A stretch of DNA of 64,000 nucleotides, taken from the NCBI RefSeq assembly GCF_007750855.1, contig NZ_CP036291.1, positions 4,092,001 through 4,156,000 of the forward strand, written 5' to 3'. The stretch comes from Pirellulimonas nuda (GTDB lineage Bacteria; Planctomycetota; Planctomycetia; Pirellulales; Lacipirellulaceae). The notes beneath the pieces were generated by a model that saw only the letters and a list, made by a program, of their open reading frames with translations, did no database searches and had not been told where the DNA came from. Made by a program: the position numbers and the translations under genes. Positions within the stretch are counted from its first letter, which is position 1; every line of letters begins with the position of its first letter. Shown here piece after piece: positions 45,606-54,729 of this stretch.

Positions 45606-46673
45606 ATGGGCTTCTTGCGGAGATGGATCTGCGGGCGGTTCTCGGTTCGTTCCCTATTGGTCGTGAGTGCGCTTTTTGCTGGTCTCTTTTGCCTACTTGG
45701 GGGCGCACTTCAACGGGCCCGCGTGCAGCAAGCGGCCGTGCGGGAGCTTACGGCCTGCGGCTATCTGCTTAGATACGACTTCCAAGTGGCCCGCGGCGAC
45801 CTGCCACGCTTAGCAACGCATGAGCCCGTCGATCGACAACACAAGCAACTCGCGCGGTCGTTGCTGCTGACGGTCACGGCTCCACCTCCCGCAGCCTGGC
45901 CGATGTCGCTGCTGCCGTTCGACATGCGTCATTCGGTGGTGTCGGCTCAGCCCGGCAGAGAGTCCGACCTGAAGGCAGCATCACTCGCAAAACTGCATGG
46001 CCTCCAACGCCTCTTTCTGCATGACAAAACCGTTAGCAGCGATGACTGGAGAACAATCAGCCAGCTTGACGATCTGGAAGTTCTCTTCGTCAGCCGAATT
46101 TCGATGGACGCACCGGCGCTGCAGTGCGTAAGCGGCCTGAAAGGGCTGACCTATCTTGCGCTACGAGACGGCGAGTTGGACGTAAAAGCCCTGCCTTCGG
46201 CCATTAGCGACCACCGCCAACTGGAGAGTCTGGACCTCAGTTTTTCTACGGTGTCGGGTGACGCGTTTCGACAGGTCAACGGTCTTTTTCGGCTAGTTGC
46301 ACTCTCGCTCGAAGGCACGGGGCTTACGGACGAAGGCCTCGCCCACGTGGCGGCAAGCCTGCCCCATTTGGAGCGTTTAGACCTGAGCAAAACACTAATC
46401 TCTGACCGTGGATGCACGCACCTGGCAAAACTGGAGAAGTTGCAGACCTTGATCCTGCAAGACGTGGCGATTGACGCCGGGCTCGAGCGCCTGGGCGCCC
46501 TGCAACACTTGAGGCATCTTGACCTGTCTTATTCGGACGCAAGCGATTCTGGCGTCGCCCACCTTCTAGGCCTCAAATCGCTGCGATGGCTCAACGTGCG
46601 GGGCCCGCACGTTACTGACGGAATGGTGAAGCAACTCAGAGAGCGCTTGCCGGCTTGCCAGGTCATCAATTGA
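45606..46673 (+). CDS. Membrane-anchored leucine-rich-repeat protein
   Basis: The 355-residue protein opens with GRFSVRSLLVVSALFAGLFC, a RFS.R-type motif followed by one membrane helix, typical of planctomycete hypothetical proteins. Residues about 120-350 hold eight or more LRR units (LKGLTYLALRDGEL, HRQLESLDLSFSTVSG, LPHLERLDLSKTLISDRG, LQHLRHLDLSYSDASDSG). LRR arrays bind proteins; the partner is unknown. Base composition is noticeably less GC-rich than the neighbours, which may mean a recent acquisition or relaxed constraint. It probably faces the periplasm or paryphoplasm. Confidence 0.8.
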   Translation: MGFLRRWICGRFSVRSLLVVSALFAGLFCLLGGALQRARVQQAAVRELTACGYLLRYDFQVARGDLPRLATHEPVDRQHKQLARSLLLTVTAPPPAAWPMSLLPFDMRHSVVSAQPGRESDLKAASLAKLHGLQRLFLHDKTVSSDDWRTISQLDDLEVLFVSRISMDAPALQCVSGLKGLTYLALRDGELDVKALPSAISDHRQLESLDLSFSTVSGDAFRQVNGLFRLVALSLEGTGLTDEGLAHVAASLPHLERLDLSKTLISDRGCTHLAKLEKLQTLILQDVAIDAGLERLGALQHLRHLDLSYSDASDSGVAHLLGLKSLRWLNVRGPHVTDGMVKQLRERLPACQVIN

Positions 46674-46718
46674 GTGCGTCGCCAGCTTCCGTGAGAGCTG
46701 CGCGCCATCCGCTGCCCG

Positions 46719-46937
46719 CTACCACCGGATCCCGCTCATCCACCGGTACCAGTAGATAAACTTCTCGTGCCACCGGCGCCTTGCGTGCATGGTGATCTGG
46801 CACTCGGCCTGCGCGAGGCGGCCCGCGTCGGGGTCGAAGTTGTTCGTGCCGCAGGCGACACAGAAGCGGATGCCGCCGGGCAGCTCGTCGCCGCAGCGGG
46901 AGCACTTGCGGGGGGCGTCGTGGGTTTCAGGGGTCAT
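46719..46937 (-). CDS. Small zinc-ribbon membrane-associated protein
   Basis: The 72-residue protein has two CxxC pairs, CSRCGDELPGGIRFCVACG (12-30), a zinc ribbon. A basic and aromatic C-terminus follows (ARRRWHEKFIYWYRWMSGIRW). No membrane helix is certain. Similar short zinc-ribbon proteins accompany many planctomycete genes without known function. It is convergent with the LRR gene and 45 bp from it. Confidence 0.7.
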   Translation of the reverse strand: MTPETHDAPRKCSRCGDELPGGIRFCVACGTNNFDPDAGRLAQAECQITMHARRRWHEKFIYWYRWMSGIRW

Positions 46938-46995
46938 TGTTGAGGCCGCTCAATTCGCGATCGTGTTCCTGACGCCATTTCAGTGCCGAGGCGCT

Positions 46996-47994
46996 TCACC
47001 GAGCAGCGCTGGTCGGTCGAGCAAGCCTAGTTCTGCCTATCTCTCTCCGCTGGCCCCCCTCCGAGTAGAGGTAGCGCACCTGCATGTTAGGATCTAGCAG
47101 ATCGAAGACCTGGGCGCCGGACGGGAACGCCAAGCAGAAGAGACCGGGGTCCAGCGAGGCGTTGGTGCGGCAGGCCTCGACTTCACACACGCAACGGCTC
47201 ACTAGCCTCCCTCTACGGTGGTGCGTCGCCACCCAGCGCTTGGGCGCCCAGCCTGGGGTTTTGTCCCGGGCGTACTCAACCTCGAGTTGGCCGCGATTGC
47301 GTAGGCCTCCGTTGGGGCCATTCTCTGAGCTGTACCGCACTATGGAGTAGTCGCGACCCGGGTCGACCACGAGCACGCGCGCACCATCGGCGGAAGTGAG
47401 CTCGATGGTCTCTCCACCGTCATCGCTCGCTCCGAGCCCAGTGACGCTGAAATCGTCTAGCTGATGAATCGGGGGGCGGCAGAAATCAAGCATCGGTCGG
47501 TTCCTGAGCTCCTCAAGCTCAATGGCTCTGCTCGTAATCGTCCCCTGTAATCGCGTTTGCCCGCCGGGTTCGTACTCGGCGAGCTTTCGCACCTCTCCTC
47601 CCTGCTGAACGACGAGGACACCCTTCTCAGGCACTCGTGCCTGCTCGCTCGAATTGAAAGTCTCTCCTTCGTACTCAAGCCGCCTCAGTTCACCAGAGAC
47701 ACTGAGCGTGACGCGGCGGGCGGCGTGCAGATCATGAGCCGGAGAATCGCCGCCTGTGGGATCGTGTCCCCGCTTGCCGTTGAGCGCCCCTGTTGCCGTC
47801 ATCGTTTCCATGGTGACGCTCATCACGAGGTCGCCCACTTGTGCTTCACGGTCTGCCCACGCCTTCTGGATATCCTTCTTGTAGTCCTCACCGCGGAGCG
47901 GAGACGGGAGGGCAACGGCGGAGAGACAGATCGCAACGGCGGGAGCGAGGCGTGCGATGTGCGATGCTCGTAGATCCACGTGGACGGTCAGCAT
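46996..47994 (-). CDS. Secreted protein of unknown function
   Basis: The 332-residue protein has a signal peptide (LAPAVAICLSAVALPSPLRG, cleavage near 35). A helical segment KKDIQKAWADREAQVGDLVM begins the mature part, followed by beta-rich sequence (about 90-310) reminiscent of LolA/RseB-type lipoprotein-binding folds. The resemblance is in pattern only. The start at 47994 gives the signal peptide; an upstream in-frame extension crosses a hairpin (48062-48084). Base composition is lower in GC than average. It is next to the zinc-ribbon gene on the same strand, 58 bp apart. Confidence 0.7.
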   Translation of the reverse strand: MLTVHVDLRASHIARLAPAVAICLSAVALPSPLRGEDYKKDIQKAWADREAQVGDLVMSVTMETMTATGALNGKRGHDPTGGDSPAHDLHAARRVTLSVSGELRRLEYEGETFNSSEQARVPEKGVLVVQQGGEVRKLAEYEPGGQTRLQGTITSRAIELEELRNRPMLDFCRPPIHQLDDFSVTGLGASDDGGETIELTSADGARVLVVDPGRDYSIVRYSSENGPNGGLRNRGQLEVEYARDKTPGWAPKRWVATHHRRGRLVSRCVCEVEACRTNASLDPGLFCLAFPSGAQVFDLLDPNMQVRYLYSEGGQRREIGRTRLARPTSAAR

Positions 47995-48061
47995 GCCGAA
48001 CTCCTTCGCCGAATCTTGCTTGGCAGTGCAGAAACACTGCACATGTTTTCTGAGGGTGCGT

Positions 48062-48084
48062 GCCCCTCTCGTCACGAGAGGGGC
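48062..48084. repeat. 10-bp perfect hairpin upstream of the 47994 start
   Basis: GCCCCTCTCG (48062-48071) pairs with CGAGAGGGGC (48075-48084) around a 3-nt loop. It could be a leader hairpin of the minus-strand gene that starts at 47994. Confidence 0.5.
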
Positions 48085-48214
48085 GCCATCACTGGCGGTC
48101 CGGCGGCGCGCCACGGCTGCATTTGGTAAACGACGCCCGCTGTAATCTTACGAAACTCTTGACCCGCAAGCAGCCACCCGGTGCGGCGTGGGGGTGGAAT
48201 TGCAGATTTGGGGC

Positions 48215-48300
48215 TGCTCCGCTTCCTGACGGGCGCGGCTCGATCGAGCGCTGCGAGAGAATGCTCCGTGTTCGAGCCGCGCCCGTCAGGAAGCGGAGCA
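48215..48300. repeat. Perfect 29-bp inverted repeat, family G
   Basis: Arms 48215-48243 (TGCTCCGCTTCCTGACGGGC...) and 48272-48300 pair at all 29 positions around a 28-nt loop. The element begins 10 bp downstream of the esterase stop (48311) on the minus strand, in the position of a terminator. Perfect pairing over this length in non-coding DNA implies recent origin or active maintenance. Confidence 0.92.
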
Positions 48301-48310
48301 CCGTCCCGAC

Positions 48311-49600
48311 CTACCTCACGATCGCCGCGCTCAGCAGCTCGTCCATCGCGGACGCCTCGGGCGCCACGGCCGTTGCTTGGGCGATGTTAGCAGCGGCGGG
48401 GGGGTCGGCCTTCATCCGCTGGCCCAGCCAACGCCAGGCGTATTGGTTGCTCTGGCGGAAGTAGTCGAGGCTGTGGCCCATGCCCGGGTAGCAGGCGGTG
48501 TAGACCCGCACGCCGGGGCAGCTGCGGGCCAGGTGGGCGAACGACTGGGCGTGGGCGTCGAAGTTTAGGTTGTCCTCGTCGCCGTAGCTCAGCAGCACGT
48601 CAAGCTCGCCCGGCAGCGGCGCGGTGCGTAGCAGCAGGTCGGCCGGGTTGTTGCAGGTGACCCGCGGGATGACTTCGGGGCCCGAGCCGAAGACCGGCTT
48701 GACGTACATCTTGGCCCGGATGGGGATGCACGCAAACCGGCCGATCACCTGCCGGGGGCGGTAGTAGTCTTTCCAGCGGTACGTGCAGGGAGAAAAGTCT
48801 TCCAGCGGCGCGTGGTTGAGGTTGTCGTACCGCATGTTGATGGCGCCGGCGTGCGACACCGCGTAGGCGAAGCAGTCGCGGTGCTTCAGCGCGATCCCCA
48901 ACGCTCCAAAGCCCCCGGCCGACACGCCGACGATGGCGTGGCGCGAGCGGTCGGGGTCGATCGAGTAGCGGCCGATCACCAGCGGCAACACCTCGTCCAG
49001 CAGGTGGTCCTGGAACCGCCCGCTGCAGCCGTTCACGTAGAACGAGTGCTTGCTGAGCAGGCGGTCTTCTCCTTTGATGGTCCCGTCTGCGCAGACGACG
49101 ATCATCGGCGGCGCCGCGCCGCAGCGGATCAAGCGGTCGAGGTAGTCGATCTGGGCGGTGTCCAGGAACGCGTGCTCGTCGCCGAACGCGCCGTGGCACC
49201 ACACCACCAGCGGGTAGCAGCGGGCCGGGTCGTAGCACGGCGGGAGGTAGACGTAGAGGTCGCGGCGTTGGCACAGCACGCGCGACTCGATCCGCCGGTC
49301 GGCGCCGTGGTTGTGGGTGCAGTCGACGATCCGCCCCGCCATGCGGGCGTTGATGGCGGCCAGCTCGTCCTGGGCGGCCGACGCGTGGTCGGGGGCGCCA
49401 CAGGCGCAGGCCAGCCCGACCAGCAGCCAAACGCGCAGGATGGAGGACAAAAAGGACAAAATAGGGGGCCGCGTCGGGGGGCTGGGGCCGGTAAAGCTGG
49501 GTAGGGGGCGGCCTTTCGGCGGCGCCGTACCCGCTACATCGGTCGCCCCGGTTGCGATCCTGAAAGCCTCTCTGGAAGGTCGATCCGCGAGACCCCGCAA
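48311..49600 (-). CDS. Secreted esterase of the alpha/beta-hydrolase (esterase D-like) family
   Basis: The longest reading is 429 residues. The hydrophobic export segment is ILRVWLLVGLACACGAPDHA (54-73), so the true start may be one of two TTG codons at 49459 or 49450 that place it at the N-terminus. The catalytic domain has YPLVVWCHGAFGDEHA (oxyanion region), the nucleophile elbow GVSAGGFG and a late MGHSLDYF with the His. This matches the putative esterase family (PF00756), which includes feruloyl and acetyl-xylan esterases. It is probably involved in removing acyl groups from plant or algal glycans. It is divergent from the DUF1592 gene. Confidence 0.8.
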   Translation of the reverse strand: MRGLADRPSREAFRIATGATDVAGTAPPKGRPLPSFTGPSPPTRPPILSFLSSILRVWLLVGLACACGAPDHASAAQDELAAINARMAGRIVDCTHNHGADRRIESRVLCQRRDLYVYLPPCYDPARCYPLVVWCHGAFGDEHAFLDTAQIDYLDRLIRCGAAPPMIVVCADGTIKGEDRLLSKHSFYVNGCSGRFQDHLLDEVLPLVIGRYSIDPDRSRHAIVGVSAGGFGALGIALKHRDCFAYAVSHAGAINMRYDNLNHAPLEDFSPCTYRWKDYYRPRQVIGRFACIPIRAKMYVKPVFGSGPEVIPRVTCNNPADLLLRTAPLPGELDVLLSYGDEDNLNFDAHAQSFAHLARSCPGVRVYTACYPGMGHSLDYFRQSNQYAWRWLGQRMKADPPAAANIAQATAVAPEASAMDELLSAAIVR

Positions 49601-49640
49601 AGTTTGCCCGACCGATCGCGTCGCACGGGGGGCTTACGGA

Positions 49641-49669
49641 CTGACCTGGCTAGCCAATCACGGTAAGAT
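49641..49669 (+). promoter_or_regulatory. Promoter candidate for the DUF1592/DUF1552 operon
   Basis: CTGACC (49641-49646), a 17-bp spacer and TAAGAT (49664-49669) lie 50 bp before the start at 49720. AGGAGG at 49710-49715 serves as ribosome binding site. Confidence 0.45.
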
Positions 49670-49719
49670 GTAACGGGGGCGGCCCAGGCTCGCCCGCGGC
49701 GAGCGTCACAGGAGGCTTA

Positions 49720-52119
49720 ATGTTGAGCTTTTCGAACTCAGGGTGGCCAGCGGCAGCCATGGCGGCGTGCGGACTGCTGTCGTCGGCGCTCGCCGCCGGC
49801 CCCGACCGCGTGGGAGCGGCCGCGTTCGCAGACAAGTGCGCGGCCTGCCACGGCGCCGACGGCCAGGGCGAGAGCGGCGCCTTCGAGTCGCCCCTGGCGG
49901 GAGACCTGTCGGTCGCCGAGCTGACGCGGGTGATCGAGCGGACGATGCCCGAGGGCTCCCCCGAAGACTGCGTGGGGGAAGAAGCCGAGGCGATCGCGGG
50001 CTACGTGTTCGAGTCGTTCTACTCGCCCGCCGCGCGGGCCCGCGCGGGTCACGCGCCGCGGATCGTGATATCGCGACTCACCGTCCCGCAGCACCGCAAC
50101 GCGCTGGCCGACCTGGTGGGCCGGTTCACGCCGGGTCGCGAGAACGCCGCGGCCGGGGCGCCGGGCTGGCACGCCGAGTACTACAAGTCCGACGGCATGA
50201 ACAAGGCCCAAGGAGACGCGCTGCAGCGGGTGGATGCGGCGATCGATTTCGACTTCGACACGGGGAGCCCCGCCGAGGGGATCGGCGCCGATCAGTTCTC
50301 GATCGTGTGGCGCGGCGCGGTGTCTGCCCCACACACGGGCGACTACGAGTTCCGGTTGCGGACGCAGAACGGCGCGCGGCTCTACCTGAACCGCGACGGC
50401 ATGGCGCAGGGGCGCATCATGCGTGACGACGGCGGCGAGGCCGGCAACGCGCCGCTCATCGATCAGTGGGTCGGCTCCGGCAAGATGCGCGAGGACACGG
50501 CGCGCGTTTTCCTGCTGGCGGGTCGGCGGTACCCGATCCGCGTTGAGTTCTTCAAGTACCTCGACAAGACCGCCAGCGTGCGGCTCGAGTGGCGGACGCC
50601 GCACGGCGCCTGGGAAGTCCTCGGCCAACAGAATGTCGACAACGCCACGCCCGGGCGCACCTTCGTGCTGCAAACGCCCCTGCCGGCCGACGACCGCAGC
50701 CTGGGTTATGAGCAAGGTTCCTCGGTGTCGCAGGCGTGGCTGACCGCCATCAGCGAGGCCGCGCTCGAGACCGCGGACGAGGTCGTGGCGAAGCTCCCGG
50801 CCCTTGCGGGCAGGAAGGCCGACCGGCTGCCGGAGTTCCTTTCCCGGTTTGTCGCCGCGGCCTACCGCCGCCCCCTGACCCCGGCCGAGCAGCAGCTGTT
50901 CCGCGAAGAGCTGTTCGCAACGACCGACAGCGCCGAGGGCGCCGTGCGTAAGGGGGTGCTGCTGGCGCTCACGTCGCCCCACTTCCTCTACGTCGACCTG
51001 AGCACGGGGGCCGACCTGAAGGCGGGGGCCGACCAGAGCGCGGGCGACCGAGGCCCCGACCCGCACGCGGTCGCCGCGCGGCTGGCGCTGGCGCTGTGGG
51101 ACTCGATCCCCGACGCCCAACTGGCGGCCGCCGCAGACAAGGGAAAGCTGAAAACCGCACAGCAGATCGAGGCCCAGGCCGCGCGGATGCTGCAAGACCC
51201 CCGCACCCGCGCCAAAGTGCAGGAGTTCTTCGCAGACTGGCTGGAGCTGGACGAACGCGACCTCGCCAAGGACCAGAAGCTCTACCCCGACTTTGACGAA
51301 CCGGTGGCCGCGGACCTGCGGCGCTCGCTGGAGCTGTTCCTCGACCGGGCGGTGTGGGAGGGGGACTCCGACTACCGCCAGTTGCTGTTGGCGGACTACC
51401 TGCTGCTGAACGATCGGCTCGCCGCGCTGTACGGCGAAGGGGGCGCCGCGGACGCGAGCGCCGAGCCAGACGCCGGCGGCTTCCGCCGGTACGTGTTCTC
51501 GGACGCACAGCGGTCGGGGGTGCTGACCCACCCCTACCTGCTCAGCGCGTTCGCGTACCACAACAACACCTCGCCCATCCACCGCGGGGTGTTCCTGACC
51601 CGCCGGATCGTGGGACGCACGCTGAGGCCGCCCCCCGTGGCGGTGGCGTTCAGCGACGATTCGTTCGCGGCGGACCTCAGCATGCGCGAGAAGGTCACCG
51701 AGCTGACGCGCGACCAGGCGTGCATGTCGTGCCACGAAGTCATCAACCCGCTGGGCTTTGCGCTGGAGCACTTCGACGCGGTCGGCCGGTGGCGCCAGCA
51801 CGACGGCGTCAAGCCGATCGACAGCCGCGGCCTCTACACCGCGGCCGACGGGGCCACGGTGGAACTGAGCCGGGCGCGAGACATCGCCGCCTACGCCGCG
51901 GGGAGCACCGCGGCGCACCGGGCGTTCATCAAACACCTCTTCCACCACTTGGTGAAGCAAGACCCCTCGGCCTATGGGCCCGATGCCGCCGAGGCGCTGC
52001 GTCGCGATTTCACGGCGAACGGGTTCGCCGTGCGGGGATTAATCGAAAAGATTGCCGTGGTATCGGCCAGCCACGGACTGTCGGATGATTCAGCGGCCGC
52101 TCCGGAGACCTCGCTATGA
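49720..52119 (+). CDS. DUF1592-family protein with cytochrome c motif and PA14 domain
   Basis: The 799-residue protein has a signal peptide (cleavage near 26) and a heme c motif CAACH (40-44). A PA14 carbohydrate-binding domain begins at GWHAEYYKSDG (about 150-320). The DUF1592 region has LPEFLSRFVAAAYRRPLTPAE. DUF1588 and DUF1585 follow, with a second CxxCH (CMSCH, near 668) before EVINPLGFALEHFDAVGRWR. Such proteins are exclusive to planctomycetes and relatives and are paired with DUF1552 proteins. The function is unproven; an extracytoplasmic redox step on a carbohydrate is inferred. The next gene overlaps by 4 bp. Confidence 0.93.
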   Translation: MLSFSNSGWPAAAMAACGLLSSALAAGPDRVGAAAFADKCAACHGADGQGESGAFESPLAGDLSVAELTRVIERTMPEGSPEDCVGEEAEAIAGYVFESFYSPAARARAGHAPRIVISRLTVPQHRNALADLVGRFTPGRENAAAGAPGWHAEYYKSDGMNKAQGDALQRVDAAIDFDFDTGSPAEGIGADQFSIVWRGAVSAPHTGDYEFRLRTQNGARLYLNRDGMAQGRIMRDDGGEAGNAPLIDQWVGSGKMREDTARVFLLAGRRYPIRVEFFKYLDKTASVRLEWRTPHGAWEVLGQQNVDNATPGRTFVLQTPLPADDRSLGYEQGSSVSQAWLTAISEAALETADEVVAKLPALAGRKADRLPEFLSRFVAAAYRRPLTPAEQQLFREELFATTDSAEGAVRKGVLLALTSPHFLYVDLSTGADLKAGADQSAGDRGPDPHAVAARLALALWDSIPDAQLAAAADKGKLKTAQQIEAQAARMLQDPRTRAKVQEFFADWLELDERDLAKDQKLYPDFDEPVAADLRRSLELFLDRAVWEGDSDYRQLLLADYLLLNDRLAALYGEGGAADASAEPDAGGFRRYVFSDAQRSGVLTHPYLLSAFAYHNNTSPIHRGVFLTRRIVGRTLRPPPVAVAFSDDSFAADLSMREKVTELTRDQACMSCHEVINPLGFALEHFDAVGRWRQHDGVKPIDSRGLYTAADGATVELSRARDIAAYAAGSTAAHRAFIKHLFHHLVKQDPSAYGPDAAEALRRDFTANGFAVRGLIEKIAVVSASHGLSDDSAAAPETSL

Positions 52120-53498
52120 ACCCCAACGCGCCGACGCCGTTTGCTATGACGCCCAGCCAAGACCGCCGCCGGTTCCTCCGCGACCTCGGGGTGGGGGCCG
52201 CGGCGCTGCCGTTCCTGTACGGGCTGCCCAGCGCCCGCGCCGGCGCCCCCGGGCCCGCCGCCGCGCGCAAGCGGCTGGTGGTGGTGTTCACCCCCAACGG
52301 CACGCTGCCGGACGAGTTCTGGCCCGACCGGTTCGGCCTCGACAAAGCGGGGCGGCCCCACCCGCTGCAGGTGAAGCCGATGCTCGCGGCGCTCGAGCCG
52401 CTGCGTGACCAGTTGCTGTTCCTCAAGGGGGTGAACAACGAGATCCGCGGCGACGGCGACGGCCACATGCGCGGCATGTCGTGCCTGCTGACCGCCACGC
52501 ACCTCAACCCGGGCAACATCCAAGGCGGCTCCGACAAGCCGGCCGGGTGGGCGTCGGGCATCTCCATCGACCAAGAGATGGCCCGCTTCTTCCAGTCGCA
52601 GGACGCGGGCCGCACGCGGTTCGCCTCGCTCGAGCTGGGCGTCGCGGTCCCCAACCGCGCCGACCCGTGGACCCGTATGTGCTACGCAGGCGACGACCGC
52701 CCGGTCGCCCCGCTGGACGACCCGCACCAGGTGTTCGACAAGCTCTACCGCGGCGCCGCCGACCGCCGGCGGATCGCGGGGGTGCTGGACCACGTGCAGG
52801 AAGACCTACGCCGCGTGGCGCCGCGGCTCAGCCCCGAGGACCGCGCGTTGCTGGAGGAGCACATGCAGCAGGTGAGCCAACTAGAACGCGACATCGCGGC
52901 CGCCTCGGTCGAGACCGAGCTGGCGCACCCCGAACCCGAGATCGATCCAGAGATCGAGCTGGTCAACGACAACACGCCGGCGATCAGCCGGATGCAGATC
53001 GAGCTGATCGTGAGCGCCCTGGCCAACGGCATGACGCGGGTCGCAAGCCTGCAGTTCATGCGCTCGGTCGGCCAGGCGCGGATGCGTTGGCTGGGCATCG
53101 AAGACGGGCACCACGGGCTGTCGCACGAGCCCGACTCCGACAAGGCCGCCTACGACAAGCTCAAGCGGATCAACTCCTGGTTCGCGGGCGAGGTGGCCCA
53201 CCTGGCTAAGCGGCTCGCCGAAACCCCCGAGCCGGGGGGCGCGGGGGGCAACATGCTGGACAACACCCAGATCGTGTGGGTCAACGAGCTGGGCAAGGGG
53301 AACTCGCACACGCTCAACAACATCCCCTTCTTGCTGGTGGGCGGGGGCGCCGGCTTCCAGCGCGGCCGCGCGCTCGACATGAAGGGCGTGCCGCACAACC
53401 GGCTGTGGATGGCGCTGGCGCACGGGCTCGGGCACACGGGGCTGAAGAGCTTCGGCGCGGAGAAATACTGCGCCGACGGGCCGCTGGTGCTTGGGTAG
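52116..53498 (+). CDS. DUF1552 protein, Tat-exported
   Basis: The 460-residue protein has a twin-arginine signal DRRRFLRDLGVGAAALPFLY (17-36). The body has the alkaline-phosphatase/sulfatase-like DUF1552 features: RLVVVFTPNGTLPDEFWPD, LKGVNNEIRGDGDGHMRGMS, and GIEDGHHGLSHEPDSDKAA (about 327-345), whose Asp and His residues could bind metal. The start codon overlaps the DUF1592 stop (ATGA). The partner gene is always upstream in such pairs. It ends the operon; a family-D inverted repeat follows 18 bp after the stop. Confidence 0.92.
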   Translation: MNPNAPTPFAMTPSQDRRRFLRDLGVGAAALPFLYGLPSARAGAPGPAAARKRLVVVFTPNGTLPDEFWPDRFGLDKAGRPHPLQVKPMLAALEPLRDQLLFLKGVNNEIRGDGDGHMRGMSCLLTATHLNPGNIQGGSDKPAGWASGISIDQEMARFFQSQDAGRTRFASLELGVAVPNRADPWTRMCYAGDDRPVAPLDDPHQVFDKLYRGAADRRRIAGVLDHVQEDLRRVAPRLSPEDRALLEEHMQQVSQLERDIAAASVETELAHPEPEIDPEIELVNDNTPAISRMQIELIVSALANGMTRVASLQFMRSVGQARMRWLGIEDGHHGLSHEPDSDKAAYDKLKRINSWFAGEVAHLAKRLAETPEPGGAGGNMLDNTQIVWVNELGKGNSHTLNNIPFLLVGGGAGFQRGRALDMKGVPHNRLWMALAHGLGHTGLKSFGAEKYCADGPLVLG

Positions 53499-53516
53499 AC
53501 GTCGAGGACGCTTAAC

Positions 53517-53668
53517 CACGGAGCCACAGAGGGCACAGGAACGGACGGAGAATCTTGAAAACGCCGCTATGCAAGCCTCGATGACTGACGAAGCCGTGGC
53601 GCCGGGTATTGGTCACTGAGGCTGGAACTTTTTTCTCCTTACGTCTCTGTGCCCTCTGTGACTCTGTG
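53517..53668. repeat. Inverted repeat, family D (CACAGAGGGCACAG)
   Basis: Arms 53517-53538 and 53647-53668 pair at 20 of 22 positions. The CACAGAG words are shared with 32554-32725 and the single arm at 9174-9193. It lies between the convergent stops at 53498 and 53685, where a two-way terminator is expected. Confidence 0.88.
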
Positions 53669-53684
53669 TTTACTACTGCGGTCG

Positions 53685-54635
53685 CTAGCGGAGCGCCGGC
53701 GGTCCGGCATCGAGGACCTGTGAGTTCGACGCCGCGTTGCCGAACAGGTCGAAGCGGTCGAACGTCCACACAACCCGCTTGGACTCCGGCTCGATCTCGA
53801 TCAGCAGCGGGTTGTCGGGCCCCGCGTGGCAGTTGCCGATCACGTAGTTTCCGCCGGGGAGCACCTCGAGCGTGGTCACCCAGGCGAGCGTGACGCCCGG
53901 CAGGTCGTGCTGGTCGAGCCGCCAGACGACTTCTTTCTGAGGAGTCACCTCGATGACGCCGTGCCCGTTGCCGGTAGCGATCAGCGTGCTGCCGCCGGCG
54001 AGCCGCAGCGCCGCGAACGCCTGATTGCCAAACGCCTCGGGCCCGTGCCCATCCGCGCGGGCGCGCCCGAACAGCGGGACCGGGTACTCCCATACGACGT
54101 CGCCGGTCTGGCCGTGGTACTCGCGCACCACCCCCTCCCCTTCGTGGCAAACCAGGTAGTTGCCGCCGGCGATCTTCCGCACCAGGCGCGTGTCGCGGTG
54201 CGCGTCGGGCCGGGCGATCTTCAGCTTGACCTGATGCACGATGGCGCCGCTGCGGTCGACCTCGATGATCCTGCCGGGCCCCGATTCGGCGATCATCACC
54301 CGGCCGTCCGCCAGCGGCTGCACGGCGTGCACTTCTACCGGCCGGCCGGCGTTGCCCCCGGCCGAGGCCGAGTCGTAGGACCAGACCACTTTCTTCTGGA
54401 TCGTATCGATTTCGACAACGCGTCGCATGCGGTCTTGCGTGAGGATGTTGCCGCCGGGGAGCACGTGGAGGTCGTGAATGGGTCCCCAGGGCATCTCCCA
54501 CTCCACCGCGCCATCGGCGGCGACGATCGCCAGTTTTCCTTCTCCCTGCATCAGCACTCGGTGGTCCGCGTGGCCGAAGCCAGCGGGGCCGAGCAGGAAG
54601 GCGATCGCCAGCAGAGTGACGTAGCGGGTTCGCAT
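53685..54635 (-). CDS. Secreted beta-propeller protein
   Basis: The 316-residue protein has a signal peptide (MRTRYVTLLAIAFLLGPAGF, cleavage near 23). Repeated propeller blades have a shared pattern LPGGNILTQD, LADGRVMIAESG, IAGGNYLVCHEG, LAGGSTLIATGNG and LPGGNYVIGNCH, about every 40-45 residues, giving six blades. The pattern resembles arylsulfotransferase/PQQ-like propellers, but the catalytic His of arylsulfotransferases is not evident. It is divergent from the polygalacturonase-like gene with 94 bp between the starts. Confidence 0.8.
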   Translation of the reverse strand: MRTRYVTLLAIAFLLGPAGFGHADHRVLMQGEGKLAIVAADGAVEWEMPWGPIHDLHVLPGGNILTQDRMRRVVEIDTIQKKVVWSYDSASAGGNAGRPVEVHAVQPLADGRVMIAESGPGRIIEVDRSGAIVHQVKLKIARPDAHRDTRLVRKIAGGNYLVCHEGEGVVREYHGQTGDVVWEYPVPLFGRARADGHGPEAFGNQAFAALRLAGGSTLIATGNGHGVIEVTPQKEVVWRLDQHDLPGVTLAWVTTLEVLPGGNYVIGNCHAGPDNPLLIEIEPESKRVVWTFDRFDLFGNAASNSQVLDAGPPALR

Positions 54636-54666
54636 GGCGCTCTCAGTCTTTCTGAACGAGGGGAGT

Positions 54667-54695
54667 TTGCGGCACGTACCCGCGACGGCTATATT
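54667..54695 (+). promoter_or_regulatory. Promoter candidate for the polygalacturonase-like gene
   Basis: TTGCGG (54667-54672), a 17-bp spacer and TATATT (54690-54695) precede the start at 54730 by 34 bp. Confidence 0.45.
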
Positions 54696-54729
54696 GCGTG
54701 CTATCGCACTTTTCTTTTGGATTCGCGCA

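Noticed and set aside
49738-51960. 740-codon minus-strand frame opposite the DUF1592 gene
   Set aside because: Same reasoning: the plus-strand gene has heme and PA14 motifs, the antisense frame has none.
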